The notes under the pieces were generated by a model. The model made no database searches and was not told the origin of the DNA. It worked only from the letters and a program-made list of their open reading frames with translations. From the NCBI GenBank assembly GCA_028274465.1, contig CM051458.1, forward strand, positions 19,607,566 through 19,671,565: a DNA stretch of 64,000 nucleotides. The letters are read 5' to 3'. Position numbers and translations under genes: made by a program. Each line of letters starts with the position of its first letter. Position 1 is the first letter of the stretch. This stretch comes from Plantago ovata. Lineage: Eukaryota; Streptophyta; Magnoliopsida; Lamiales; Plantaginaceae. This document shows positions 22,094 to 31,460 of the stretch, piece after piece.

Positions 22094-24094
22094 ATGCCGC
22101 ATACACGTTCTGCAGGAACACCGCTTGCTAATTCAATTGCTGAGATCGATAGAGTCTACCACCAGAGAAGGCGACTACTTGAAAGGCGCGCACTAGAGGA
22201 AATAGAGGAAACCGATTTCTCTGAATCTCTAATTAGTCTATTCAAGGAAATCGACGGAATGGCAGAAGCTAGACCACTGAAGGCATGGGTACAACCCACC
22301 AAAGATCGTATGAGGGGACCGACGATAGTTCTTTCGTCTGCAACGCGAGATCTGGAGATCAAGAACCACGCCTTCCAACAACTTCCGAGGTTCTATGGCT
22401 TATCAAGGGAAGATGTGATGGGGTACTTGCACGATATCGATGATTTCGTCAACCAACTCCCACGACCCGGAGCTGACATAACAACGGATGAGTTGAGGAT
22501 GAAGGTTTTTGCTATGGGACTTGGCGACAGAGCCAAGTCCTGGCTGAGCTCTCTTCCAGCAGGCTCGCTGGACACTTGGGAAAAGGTTTTTTCAGCTTTC
22601 ATGGAGAAATACTTCCCACACACTCTGACTACCGCGCTTAAGGCGCAGATCACTGGATTCAAGCAAGACTATGATGAGACCATCTACACCGCGTTCGAGA
22701 GGTTCCAAGATCTCACGAACAAGTGCCCTCACCATGGTTTTCAACTCTCTGACCTAGTCCAACACTTCTACAATGGACTAACCTTCGAGAACCAACAAGT
22801 GGTGGATTTCCAATGCCGAGGCAATATTTGGGAGGAAACTGCAGAAGCCGTCTGGGCAGTTTTCGAAAGGCTTGCTAAGGGTTCGCAGTTCAAGGACCCG
22901 AGAGCAATGGTTAGGAGACGTGGACCTGAAGCTCCACCGACTCAAGAAGCCCCTATGTACAGGGGGAATGGGGATCAATTCGAGTGCTTTACCAACGAAT
23001 TGAAGCAAGTCCTCAAGAGCGCCACCGGAACAACTGTTTCGAACGAAGTATGCCGAATATGCAAGAACTATGGGCATGGGGCTCATATGTGTAGATCGGA
23101 GTTGGCATACGAAGATGACAACTGGGCTCGAGGAGGCGAAGAAGAAGCCTTTGCTACGGAGTTTGGTACTCAAGAAGTTAGCTACGGACAAGACGGTAGG
23201 AATCCTCGAAGTGGATTCTGGAGAAGAGGATACCGTAACAATCAAGGATATGCACCGGCTAACCAAACTTATGGACCTAACCAAGACCGTAGTAGGCTGA
23301 TCTATGGTAATGATCACTGCGAAAACCCCGCTCCGAAAGAGCCACCAAAGTCGAAGACGGCTCTACTGATGGAGAACTTGCAGAAGATGGTTGATCACAC
23401 ACAAAGTTTTCTCAAACGGTATGAAGAAGATTCCGAGAAGACTAGGGCAAGGCTCGATAGGTTGGAAGAGAGCACTAGGCTTGCCCATCAAAAGATGCAA
23501 GAGTTGATCGACCGAATAACAAGTAGGGAACAAGGCAACACTGAGAAGGTCGTTAGGTGCGAGTGTTGCATGAAGGAAGAACTTCTACAGGCTGAGGAAG
23601 AAGAGGAGGACCTTAGTTCTGACGCAAGTGATGAGGAGCAAGAGGATCCCGAACCACTCCCTAAAAGTTTCGATGTTAAGGTAGGGATTGGTGAGCTTGA
23701 AGATGTCCGTGCCACGCTAGACACGGGATCCTACTCAAACATAATTCCTTTGAATGTGTTTGAAAAGAGTAACCTTGGAAAACTATCTGAGGAAAGGGCT
23801 ATTGTGCGACTGGCGGATGGATCCTTTATGAGACCCGAGGGAGTTGTAAAAAATGTGTTGGTCAAGATTGGTGAAGCATCTATTTACACCAATTTCGTAG
23901 TTATGCCGGCATCTGCACCTGGGACGGGGGATGTCATACTCTTAGGGCAAATATTCTTGACCAAGCTCCGCTCCGTGATGGACATTTACCAAAGAACTTG
24001 CACCATCGAAGTGAATGGCAAGCAACATGTGTTGCAATCCATACCTGATCCACCAAGAGATAGGCACAGACAGGAGTCGAGTCAAAGACTTTAA
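22094..24094 (+). CDS. gag: Gag-protease polyprotein of element A
   Basis: Intact 666-codon gene, the only full one of this family here. Start ATG at 22094 (MPHTRSAG), 141 bases after the primer site and conserved in element B. Residues about 75-280 form the capsid core of Retrotrans_gag type (QQLPRFYGLSREDV, ELRMKVFAMGLGDRAKSWL, DLVQHFYNGL, GNIWEETAEAVW). A CCHC zinc knuckle CRICKNYGHGAHMC at about 319-332 would bind RNA. Residues 430-520 are charged and coiled-coil-like, ending in an acidic run. A retropepsin-like aspartic protease follows, with the DTGS active site near 541 (ATLDTGSYSNIIPL). No polymerase follows. It would assemble particles in the cytoplasm, with enzymes supplied in trans. 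Confidence 0.93.
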   Translation: MPHTRSAGTPLANSIAEIDRVYHQRRRLLERRALEEIEETDFSESLISLFKEIDGMAEARPLKAWVQPTKDRMRGPTIVLSSATRDLEIKNHAFQQLPRFYGLSREDVMGYLHDIDDFVNQLPRPGADITTDELRMKVFAMGLGDRAKSWLSSLPAGSLDTWEKVFSAFMEKYFPHTLTTALKAQITGFKQDYDETIYTAFERFQDLTNKCPHHGFQLSDLVQHFYNGLTFENQQVVDFQCRGNIWEETAEAVWAVFERLAKGSQFKDPRAMVRRRGPEAPPTQEAPMYRGNGDQFECFTNELKQVLKSATGTTVSNEVCRICKNYGHGAHMCRSELAYEDDNWARGGEEEAFATEFGTQEVSYGQDGRNPRSGFWRRGYRNNQGYAPANQTYGPNQDRSRLIYGNDHCENPAPKEPPKSKTALLMENLQKMVDHTQSFLKRYEEDSEKTRARLDRLEESTRLAHQKMQELIDRITSREQGNTEKVVRCECCMKEELLQAEEEEEDLSSDASDEEQEDPEPLPKSFDVKVGIGELEDVRATLDTGSYSNIIPLNVFEKSNLGKLSEERAIVRLADGSFMRPEGVVKNVLVKIGEASIYTNFVVMPASAPGTGDVILLGQIFLTKLRSVMDIYQRTCTIEVNGKQHVLQSIPDPPRDRHRQESSQRL

Positions 24095-25030
24095 ACAATG
24101 ACGCTATCCGGGAGGCAACCCGGAATTTTTACCGCTTTCTTTACTGCTTTTCTGCATGCATTTCATTCTTGAACTATTTCCTTCTCATATGCGAATTTGT
24201 TCTTATGTGTGTCGTATATGCTTTTGTTCGAGTGAGATTTTTCGAGTGTTTGTTTTGAAAAAAAATTAGTTTCGGGATTAAAACCGCATTTTCTGACATC
24301 GGAACCCGTCTCCCCGCATCGGGGAGACGGGGCGAACCGCCCCGTGGTGGGGCGAACCGCCCCACAGTCCCAGATCTTAAAAAACGCGGATTTCAACCCC
24401 AAATCATTATTTTCTTCATTCATCTTCATCCATACTCCCAAAAAACCCGAAAAGTGCGATTTTGCTTCTAAATCTTCATAACTTCTTCGTTTCTTGACCA
24501 AATTGAGTGTTCTTTAGCTTAATTCGAAGCCTATTACATGATCTATCATCCTAACCGATCAGATTTCATCCTAATTTGTTAGATTTGCAGATCTGAGGTA
24601 TCATCTTTAAGAACCCTAATTTTCGAATTTGTGGGTTTTCTAATTTGATCTTCAATTATGCATGTTTGATGCATGGGTATGTTGTGTATGTGATTAGACA
24701 TGTTATTTACTATCAATTGCATGCTCAATTTTGCTTTAATTGTTGATTTGGGTATTTTGCTATTAGATGATATATCTTGTTATGCATTATGTCTTTATCT
24801 TTGATTTCTAGCATAATGATATGTTTATTGGAGTAATGTTGGTGGATTTGACGATAGAATACTTATTAGTTGAGATCGAGGATTTATGCTGTAGAATTTT
24901 TGCGCTGCTAAGGTTTAAATTGAGCCTTGTTATCAAGGATATTTGTTGTCTAGTAAGAGCATGATGTGATGTATTACATGTAGTAGTTACGTTGATATGT
25001 TGCATGATGAAGTATCTAGGCTAGACATTG

Positions 25031-25048
25031 CGGTTTGGGGAGTTCGAT
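25031..25048 (+). other. Internal PPT-like copy in element A
   Basis: CGGTTTGGGGAGTTCGAT closely matches the true PPT-LTR junction sequence CGGTTTGGGGAGTTTGAT at 27495-27512, 2.5 kb further on. It could act as an extra plus-strand primer. Confidence 0.6.
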
Positions 25049-26568
25049 TCTTGAATTTATCACTTGTGTGTCTCGCTTTTACACTAGCATATATTTGAGT
25101 CTGTTTTGAGTCGTACGAGGTGCTAATCGCTGTTTGTAGGTACCATACTAAGGGAAGGGAGTATTCCCGTATGATTGCTGTGAAGAACCATGTCAAGGAA
25201 GGTGATCTCGCTAGATGTGCGTTCGAGCCAAGGGGTTTGGCAACAACGTCGTGGAATATCCGAGAGGAGGAGTTAGAATACACCTGGAGTAAGGACTCCT
25301 ATGCCTATTCATGCACCACCGAAGGGTCAGAAACCACTATTATGTCAGCACTCCATCACGAGGACTGCAGAGTTCGAGTGAACAGGAAGGCACCGGGACA
25401 TTCTAGCAGCGACGGATTTGATCTTGAGTTCGCAGTTGCTAGAAGGTTCTGAAGCGCTAGCTTGGTTCCAAAACGTAACGACATGGGTACACAGTCCCTC
25501 GTTGGGGCGCCCCTTGCCTGCCTCTAAAGTGAGCATCATATTGACATTGGTCGGAGCAACAGTGGATAAAGTGGTCAAAATTGGAGAAAAAGGTAGAAGA
25601 CTTCTGAGTGTCCGAGCAACTTACTGTAACCTTCTCGAGGTGTAAATCGTTGGAGGGGGAGGTCCTGATACCACTGCCCTTTCCCCTTCAACAGTTCACA
25701 TCCTATTGGAGGGCTTCAGGATGGGGGATTCCATAACAGCGGCGGCCACTCTTGAGAATTCTACCTGCCACTACAACTCCACTAGCGAGGATGTGCGTGA
25801 TAGTAGTGACAATGAAGGCCATACGGGCAATGATGACTCTGATAGAGGAGTTGCTCCTGACCGGCCTAAAAATGGAACTACCACACCCACCAGAAGACCT
25901 GATGTCAAACTATGAAGCTCACAGAGGAGGCCCAATAAATCACAAGCAGCATACTCAGCCGACCGAGGCCAAACCATGGGGTAACATCTAGTATCACATC
26001 TTATTTCCTCATTTTCTTACTGCTAGGGACTAGCGTTAATTTCATGAGGGGGGATTGGATTTAAGTGATCTAGTATTATTAGTTTGGAGCTTGACATTGG
26101 TAGGCTAAGTATAGTACCTCGCATGCTTTATCCGTTTGCATCTGCATTTGCACGTTTACTGCTTTCTTAGATTTTTTAGGTTGCATTCACTACATTCATC
26201 CTAGGATAGTCTTGCATGTTTTATATGGAGTTTATTGCCGAATTTTTTGAACTTTTTATTGGGTAGATCAACTAGCTATGCCATTTATCGTATGCTTCAT
26301 TTCTATGAATTTGTTTGAGGTTTTTCTCACTTGGCTTGTCACATTTATGTATTGCACTTTGTTAAGCATGGTAGTCTCGACATCACTTAGTGGTGTTTTC
26401 TCTACTGCGGTTCACGAAGGCCTTTATAATAGGATGATGCATGTTAGGGTCTTATGGTTGTTTTCCCGAGTAATTATGTACCTAAGAGGCAACAAGTCTT
26501 CACCATGCTTTGAGATTGCTAAATGCCTAGGAAGGAGGTAGTGTGAGTTTGTGTGATCCTTTGTTTAT

Positions 26569-26710
26569 AACCTATTCTTCCGAATAGGTTTGGGGAGGGG
26601 GTTACACCATCATTAGACTTGTTTCTGTTTTTCATTTTTCGTATCGTGAGTTTATTTTTCCTTTTCCGTAATTTTGTACTCCAACCTATTCTTTCGAATA
26701 GGTTTGGGGA
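26569..26710 (+). repeat. Twin hairpins with PPT-like tails, element A
   Basis: AACCTATTC/GAATAGGTT stems at 26569-26590 and 26683-26704, loops TTCC and TTTC, each ending in GGTTTGGGGA (26587-26596 and 26701-26710). Conserved in D0 (133-268) and B (39572-39707). Confidence 0.85.
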
Positions 26711-26756
26711 AGTCGTGTGAGTCATTTTGTTTCTCTTTTTTGTTATGCTACTGCTG

Positions 26757-26905
26757 GCTAGAAAAAAAATCGAAAAAAAAAGAAAGAAAAATTCCAGAAG
26801 AAAAAAAAAAAAAAAAACGAAAAAAAAGAATCTGGAAAGAAAAAAAAGAAGAAAAAAAAGAGAAGACCCCAAAAAAGCAAAGGAGGGTCCAAAAAATAAA
26901 GCCAA
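26757..26905 (+). repeat. A-rich purine tract, element A
   Basis: About 150 bases almost entirely A and G. Counterparts: 327-455 in D0 and 39380-39530 (as pyrimidines) in B. Its position is conserved but its sequence is not, as expected for a low-complexity spacer or a structural purine tract. The Lys-rich frames across it are artefacts. Confidence 0.85.
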
Positions 26906-27490
26906 ATAGCAGTTTAGCAAAGTTTGAGTCTTTTCCATTTTTCGTATTGTTCGTAATCGTGTTTTTCTATTTTTTATCTTTTTCGTCTTAAGTGTCATCT
27001 GTTCTAGACCACCCTCGTCCTGCCATTCAGGAAGTGGTGAATAGCTTAAGACTTTACTTGAGAGATGGGCAGAATAGGGGAGTGTTATCTTTTATAGGGA
27101 ACCCTCCTTCGTTTGATGAGAGCCAGTACTGGTTCGACCTCTTTTGAGGAAAAGTCTTAACATGGTGGAACAGCAGTAAGTCCTCAGTTTCATAGGCACG
27201 GGGCAACCATTCGTATCTTAGCATGCATCATTACGTCGTCACTGACTAGGTCCAGGTAGAGAATGTTACGAGAGACTATCTTGTCTTGACATAAGTGCTT
27301 ATGTGGATGTGAATAAGTCAATCGAGGTATTCTTCAACCTATATTCATGCTTTGATTTATATGGATTCTGTTCATATGTTATTTGGTAGATTCAGTAATT
27401 TAGTTCATTTTATTTGGCATGAAACTCCATTTTTGAGTCTTGCATGTTTTTTGTATTAGAGTCTAGCTTAGTTGCTTGAGGACAAGCAAA

Positions 27491-27508
27491 GGTTCGGTTT
27501 GGGGAGTT
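27491..27508 (+). other. Polypurine tract of element A
   Basis: GGTTCGGTTTGGGGAGTT directly before the 3' LTR TGATGAATG. Confidence 0.88.
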
Positions 27509-28754
27509 TGATGAATGTGTATTTTACACTTTCATTCGAGTCTTTTTCACCTAATTTAGCTATCCTCTATGTTAATTTAGCTATATTTTAGTACATTTTA
27601 TTAGAATAGTGTCACGTTTCCCTTTAGATTTTATTTTACAGGTTTTGGTTGAAATTCGGAGATTTACGGGCATTTATATTGAAGTCTACAAGGAATTGGT
27701 GTTCCAGAAGCATATTTGGAGTATTTGAAGGTTTCCGGATAGGATTTGGAGTCTAGGGGCCGAATCTGGAGGTTAGAAGGCTACTAGAAGTCATAAACCG
27801 AGTCCGAAAAGGTGAAGAAATCCAAAACCGCGTCGAAAACGCGAAAATTTCGCGTTTACACTGTGGGGCGAACCGCCGCGGGCAATTTCCGGGCCTATAT
27901 ATAGTTGCGAGTTTTCTCTCCGAAAATCATATCTTTCCAAGCCTACTTTCTCACCTCTCTCTATAGTTTTAGGTAGGAACTTCCCGGGGCCTGTCGTGGG
28001 AGTTCCATAGCTTAGGGGATACTTTTTCATAGCAGATTGGAGCGCGTAGGATCGCAATCATCCGGAGATTGACAACCTTCGGTAACTTTGTATCTTACAA
28101 CTTTTATCTACTTATTTTATATTCTTTCAATATGTTTTCTTCTATGATTGCTATTGATTGCATGCACATTATGAGTAGCTAAATTTATCGTTGGTGGTAG
28201 TATGTGAATTCTTAGCGAGGGAAGATAATCATGCTAATGGCTATATCGCGCATTATACTCCGTGTCATTGCTTTATTTCGTTGATGAGTTGAACACCAAA
28301 ATTCTCGTATGTTGTATTGATCATTATGCACACTAGGACACTTGTCGGCCAATCAGACCAAATTATCTTCGTAGTGTTGAATGATTACGGAACACAATAG
28401 GACGTTAGTTGTTGACAGGTCAGACCCATATTATCTTCGTAGTGCACAATACTTACAACAGGACCCAAGATTCATTCAAAGATCTCTATGCAAGACCGAG
28501 GAATTTATGCATGATTATCGACCCATTATGTTAAGAAGGACCATACTATCACCAACCTCCATTATCTGCTTGAAAACCCCCTATTGCTTTCTATCTGCTG
28601 TTTTATATTTTCTTGATTAAATAGATAAAGCAAGTTATAGTCCTGAGAGAACGACACTCGAGTCATTCTACTGCTACACTACGATTTTCGTTGTAGTTGT
28701 GGATTGCCTTTGGCTTATTACAAATTTATTTGACTGAATCTGACACGTTCATCA
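27509..28754 (+). repeat. 3' LTR of element A
   Basis: 1246 bp, matching the 5' LTR apart from a ~21-bp deletion in the GC-rich motif upstream of the TATA box and scattered substitutions. Followed by AACGG, the target duplication. Confidence 0.95.
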
Positions 28755-30116
28755 AACGGCACTAAATGTTGTGTCAAGGAATGAACTTTTAGTTCGGAAG
28801 CAAACTGATCATCCTGTAAAAGCAGCTCTGCTCTTAAAGAATCTCCTTCATAAGTGAGGTAATCAGGAGGAGGAATCTGAACAACTTTGGGGTCTCTCTT
28901 GGATTGTTCATCCTCATTTTATGAAAAGTCGTCATCATCCTCAGATTCATCAAGTTGAGCAACTTTTAAGCCTTTGTCAGTAGCTTCATTTTCTTTTTGT
29001 TGAGTGGTTGCTGATGGCAACGCTTCAGACTCAACAACTGGAGTTTCACCAATGGTTAGTTGTTTCAATTGAGTTTGGGGCTCAATTACTGGAGTTTCGC
29101 CAGTAGTTAGTTTTAATTGAGTATGAGACTCAATTATTGGAGTTTCGCCAGTAGTTAGTTTTAATTGAGTATGAGACTCAATTACTGGAGTTTTGCCAGT
29201 AGTAAGTGGAAGGGAGGGGACTTCCTTTGTTCTCACTCCTGAAGATTGACCAATTTCTAGATCTTGCGTATGCCTTGCATGGATCAAGAGACTGTTTTGG
29301 AGAGCGCGTTGGTAATCTTCATCTTGTTCATCCTCATCATCAAGGTTTTCTTCAGTAACCTTGGCATCAGAAACTGGACTTTTGCCATTTTTCAAGGCAG
29401 CCCTTTTTCTGGCGTATTCTTCTTCAGTATCAGCACCTTGCAGGTGCTTGATTTTCACCAGCAGCAGGAGGAGGTTGAGATTCTTGCTGAGATTGTTGTT
29501 GTTCAGCTTGCTGATTGTCAGATTGAGTATTTTCAGCAACTGTTAACTTCAATCCTCCAGCATCAGGACTTGGACCTTGATTGTCATCATCATCCTCTTT
29601 CTTGTCCTTGGAATCTTTCCCTTCATCATCACTGGGATCAGTGGGAATGTTCTCATCTTCTTCTTCTTCTTCATCATATGTCAGAATGACTAGCTCCATG
29701 TGCTGATACAAAGCAACACTTGTCACTTCCTCTTCCTCATTTATTTTGTGGGGATCAGCCACCACTGGTACAAATAAACCTTTGAGCATCACAGCTTGTT
29801 CAGCTGGAGAGGCACTCTTGAATTTGGCCTTCATATTCTCTCTGATTTGAGCAATCAGATTGGAGCTCATTTGCTGAGAATATGTCATTTCTTCAGGAAG
29901 GATGGAGTGGACAAATGTTTCGAGCTTCAGTAGAGAAGATCTCTTTTTCTCATTTGAGAGATGAAGGTGAAGATCTGAGAAATCCATTCGCCTGTACCTT
30001 TGCCAGTTGCTGACGGACTTAGCAACTCTTGACAAAGTTGTCCTCTTGAAGTTCAAGTATAATTCTTCAGAACTTACTTGATGATCTTCAGTGATGAGTA
30101 CCACTTCAGTGGTCTC
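28755..30116 (-). pseudogene. SIRE1 second ORF, middle part
   Basis: Continues the second ORF between its intron-bearing N-terminal part and the site of element A. It begins near TEVVLITEDHQVSSEEL and holds a Q-rich stretch (QQAEQQQSQQESQPPP), strongly acidic runs (YDEEEEEDENIP) and four tandem copies of a 16-residue unit of the type LTTGETPVIESHTQLK at about 29030-29215. A one-base frameshift lies near 29440, where two frames cross over CACCTGCAAGG, and a TAA at 28919-28921; the frame then continues to the insertion. No enzyme motif, signal peptide or membrane segment is visible. Function unknown; the charged repeats suggest a flexible scaffold. Confidence 0.7.
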
Positions 30117-30200
30117 CTTTCAAGCCTGAAAAAGAATGTTATTTAGATCAGGATTGGTTTGGAGAATTGTTTTAGAGTTTATATCTGAAACATGATTTAC
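30117..30200 (-). other. Intron-like insert 3 in second ORF
   Basis: Starts GTAAATCATG after CAGCAG. Ends either at TTTTTCAG (30126), which would leave GCT TGA in frame, or at GAAAG (30117), which keeps the frame into ETTEVV. I prefer the second, 84 bp. Confidence 0.55.
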
Positions 30201-30278
30201 CTGCTGAGAGTCAACAAGCTCATGTAGTACAATTTCCATTCCATGAGGAGCTTGAGTAGCATCCTCCATTTGTTCATC

Positions 30279-30350
30279 CTGAAATAAATTGAAGTTAGAC
30301 ACAAGTACTAAGCTGTCAAACTTAGTTTTTATACCAAAATTATTAACTAC
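30279..30350 (-). other. Intron-like insert 2 in second ORF
   Basis: 72 bp, GTAGTTAATAATTTTGG... to ...CAATTTATTTCAG, with CTAAC as a possible branch point. AT-rich against flanking Gln/Glu/Ala coding sequence, phase 0. Confidence 0.62.
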
Positions 30351-30419
30351 CTGCTGAGCAGGGAGTGTTGATTCTGGTGCAGAGGCTTCAGCAACCATCT
30401 GACTTGCATCTTGAGATGT

Positions 30420-30494
30420 CTGTAGAGATAGGATAATTTTAGCAAAAGAACAATATTCAGAATTTGAAGTTTTACTGATGGTTGAATTAATTAC
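30420..30494 (-). other. Intron-like insert 1 in second ORF
   Basis: 75 bp, GTAATTAATTC... to ...CCTATCTCTACAG, phase 0, after CAGCAG. The translated insert is unlike the exon protein on either side. Confidence 0.62.
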
Positions 30495-31414
30495 CTGCTG
30501 AGGAAGGACATGTTGTGGCTCAGTCCTTTCAGCATTAACAGTTTCTTCAGCTTCTTGGACTATTTCTTCAGCAGACTTCTGGTTTTGCTCTATCTGAGAA
30601 AGCTGTGCGGTTTCAGCAATCTCCCTTGTCTCTGAAATGACAAGTTGAGCAGAAGCATCTTGACCTTTAAGCTCACTGCTTGTCATGAAGAGATCAATTG
30701 ACTTGTTGGATGATTCTTCAATTTCCAACTCCATTTGTTTGCTTAAATTTTCCAGTACAAGCTGGACTTTTTCAATTGATGTCTTGGGTGAACTTGGGCC
30801 AGTATTCTCAGCATCACGAGATGCGTCGTTGAATAATGCTTCTTGAGTTTCAGCAACTTCAGGGACTGGAACCATTGCTATTTCAGCAACTGGTCCTTCA
30901 GCAAGCGTTGTTTCAGCAACCTGATGAGTTGCTTGCTCAGCAACCATCTTTTCAGCAGCATCAGCAAGTGCCGCTCTTTGCAGATCAGTAGCAATGTCAC
31001 TTTCTGGTCTCAAAGTTGGATCATCTGGAATATCTACAATGTAGATATCTAGGACATGGGCAGGAATTTCATTTCCACTGCCTTGAGGTCTATCTTCAGT
31101 AGAATTATCAACATTAAGTTGATTGTTGAAGGCTTCCGCAAACACTTCAACATTGTTGACATTGAATGCGTAGTGGCCCACTAACTAAAACCATCAGAGC
31201 ACTCTCTCTCTTTATTTTGTTAGCCGTTAGATAAGTAACTCCTTTTAATCAATGGCCACGATTGAATTTCATGTCATGATTATTGCGAGTTTATCTGTGC
31301 CAGTTTAACGTCACAAATTGATTTTACCGAGTTTTAAGGGAATAGATTGCTTGCTGAAATAGACAAGAATCTTTTCAGCGAGTTTGAATTATCACTCTTG
31401 ATACTTGCTGAAAG

Positions 31415-31423
31415 TTCCCCCTT
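31415..31423 (-). other. Internal PPT core in SIRE1
   Basis: Minus-strand AAGGGGGAA, the same nine bases as the core of the true PPT at 18885-18900. Conserved in SIRE2 at 58706-58714. Confidence 0.6.
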
Positions 31424-31460
31424 ACTTAGATATCTCATATTGTCTTAAGTTTAAAAGATA

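Larger units (their letters stand above)
24095..27490 (+). other. Long non-coding 3' region of element A
   Basis: 3.4 kb without convincing genes. It contains two GGGGCG-AAC-CGCCCC inverted repeats (24329-24343 and 24349-24363), a PPT-like GGTTTGGGGA at 25032-25041 and again beside two hairpins (26569-26710), and a purine tract near 26757-26905. An open stretch of about 110 codons near 25120 has no recognisable domain and no counterpart I can follow in B. The last 1 kb is conserved with D0 and, on the other strand, with B. Confidence 0.8.
20665..28754 (+). mobile_element. Non-autonomous gag-protease element A
   Basis: Complete plus-strand LTR element of 8090 bp with target duplication AACGG (20660-20664 and 28755-28759), inserted in the second ORF of SIRE1. 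LTRs 20665-21931 and 27509-28754, tRNA-Asp-like primer site, one gag-protease gene and PPT. The 3.4 kb after the gene has no reverse transcriptase, RNase H or integrase in any frame. This matches the published concept of gag-only terminal-repeat elements (TR-GAG) and requires enzymes from another element. The LTRs differ by a ~21-bp indel and about a dozen substitutions by my count, so it is young, and its gene is intact. Confidence 0.93.
30117..31181 (-). pseudogene. SIRE1 second ORF, N-terminal part with introns
   Basis: First visible part of the second ORF of SIRE1. It starts abruptly at GHYAFNVNNVEVFAEAFNNQ without a good ATG; the proper N-terminus is probably the MAPKRQSSK sequence kept in SIRE2 at 59194. 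Residues after about 80 are Ala/Glu-rich and low in complexity, helix-forming. Three AT-rich inserts (30420-30494, 30279-30350, 30117 or 30126 to 30200) each begin GTA after CAGCAG and end in AG, and look like introns. Two of them have no stop, so the frame reads through either way. The opening resembles the end of the plant-transposon domain PF20167, an inference without a search. Confidence 0.68.

Noticed and set aside
25120..25452. 110-codon frame in the 3' region of element A
   Set aside because: No motif, overlapped by frames on the other strand, and not traceable in element B.
19150..31181. Envelope glycoprotein for the Sirevirus second ORF
   Set aside because: No signal peptide, membrane segment or Cys-rich domain in any piece; low-complexity charged repeats instead.
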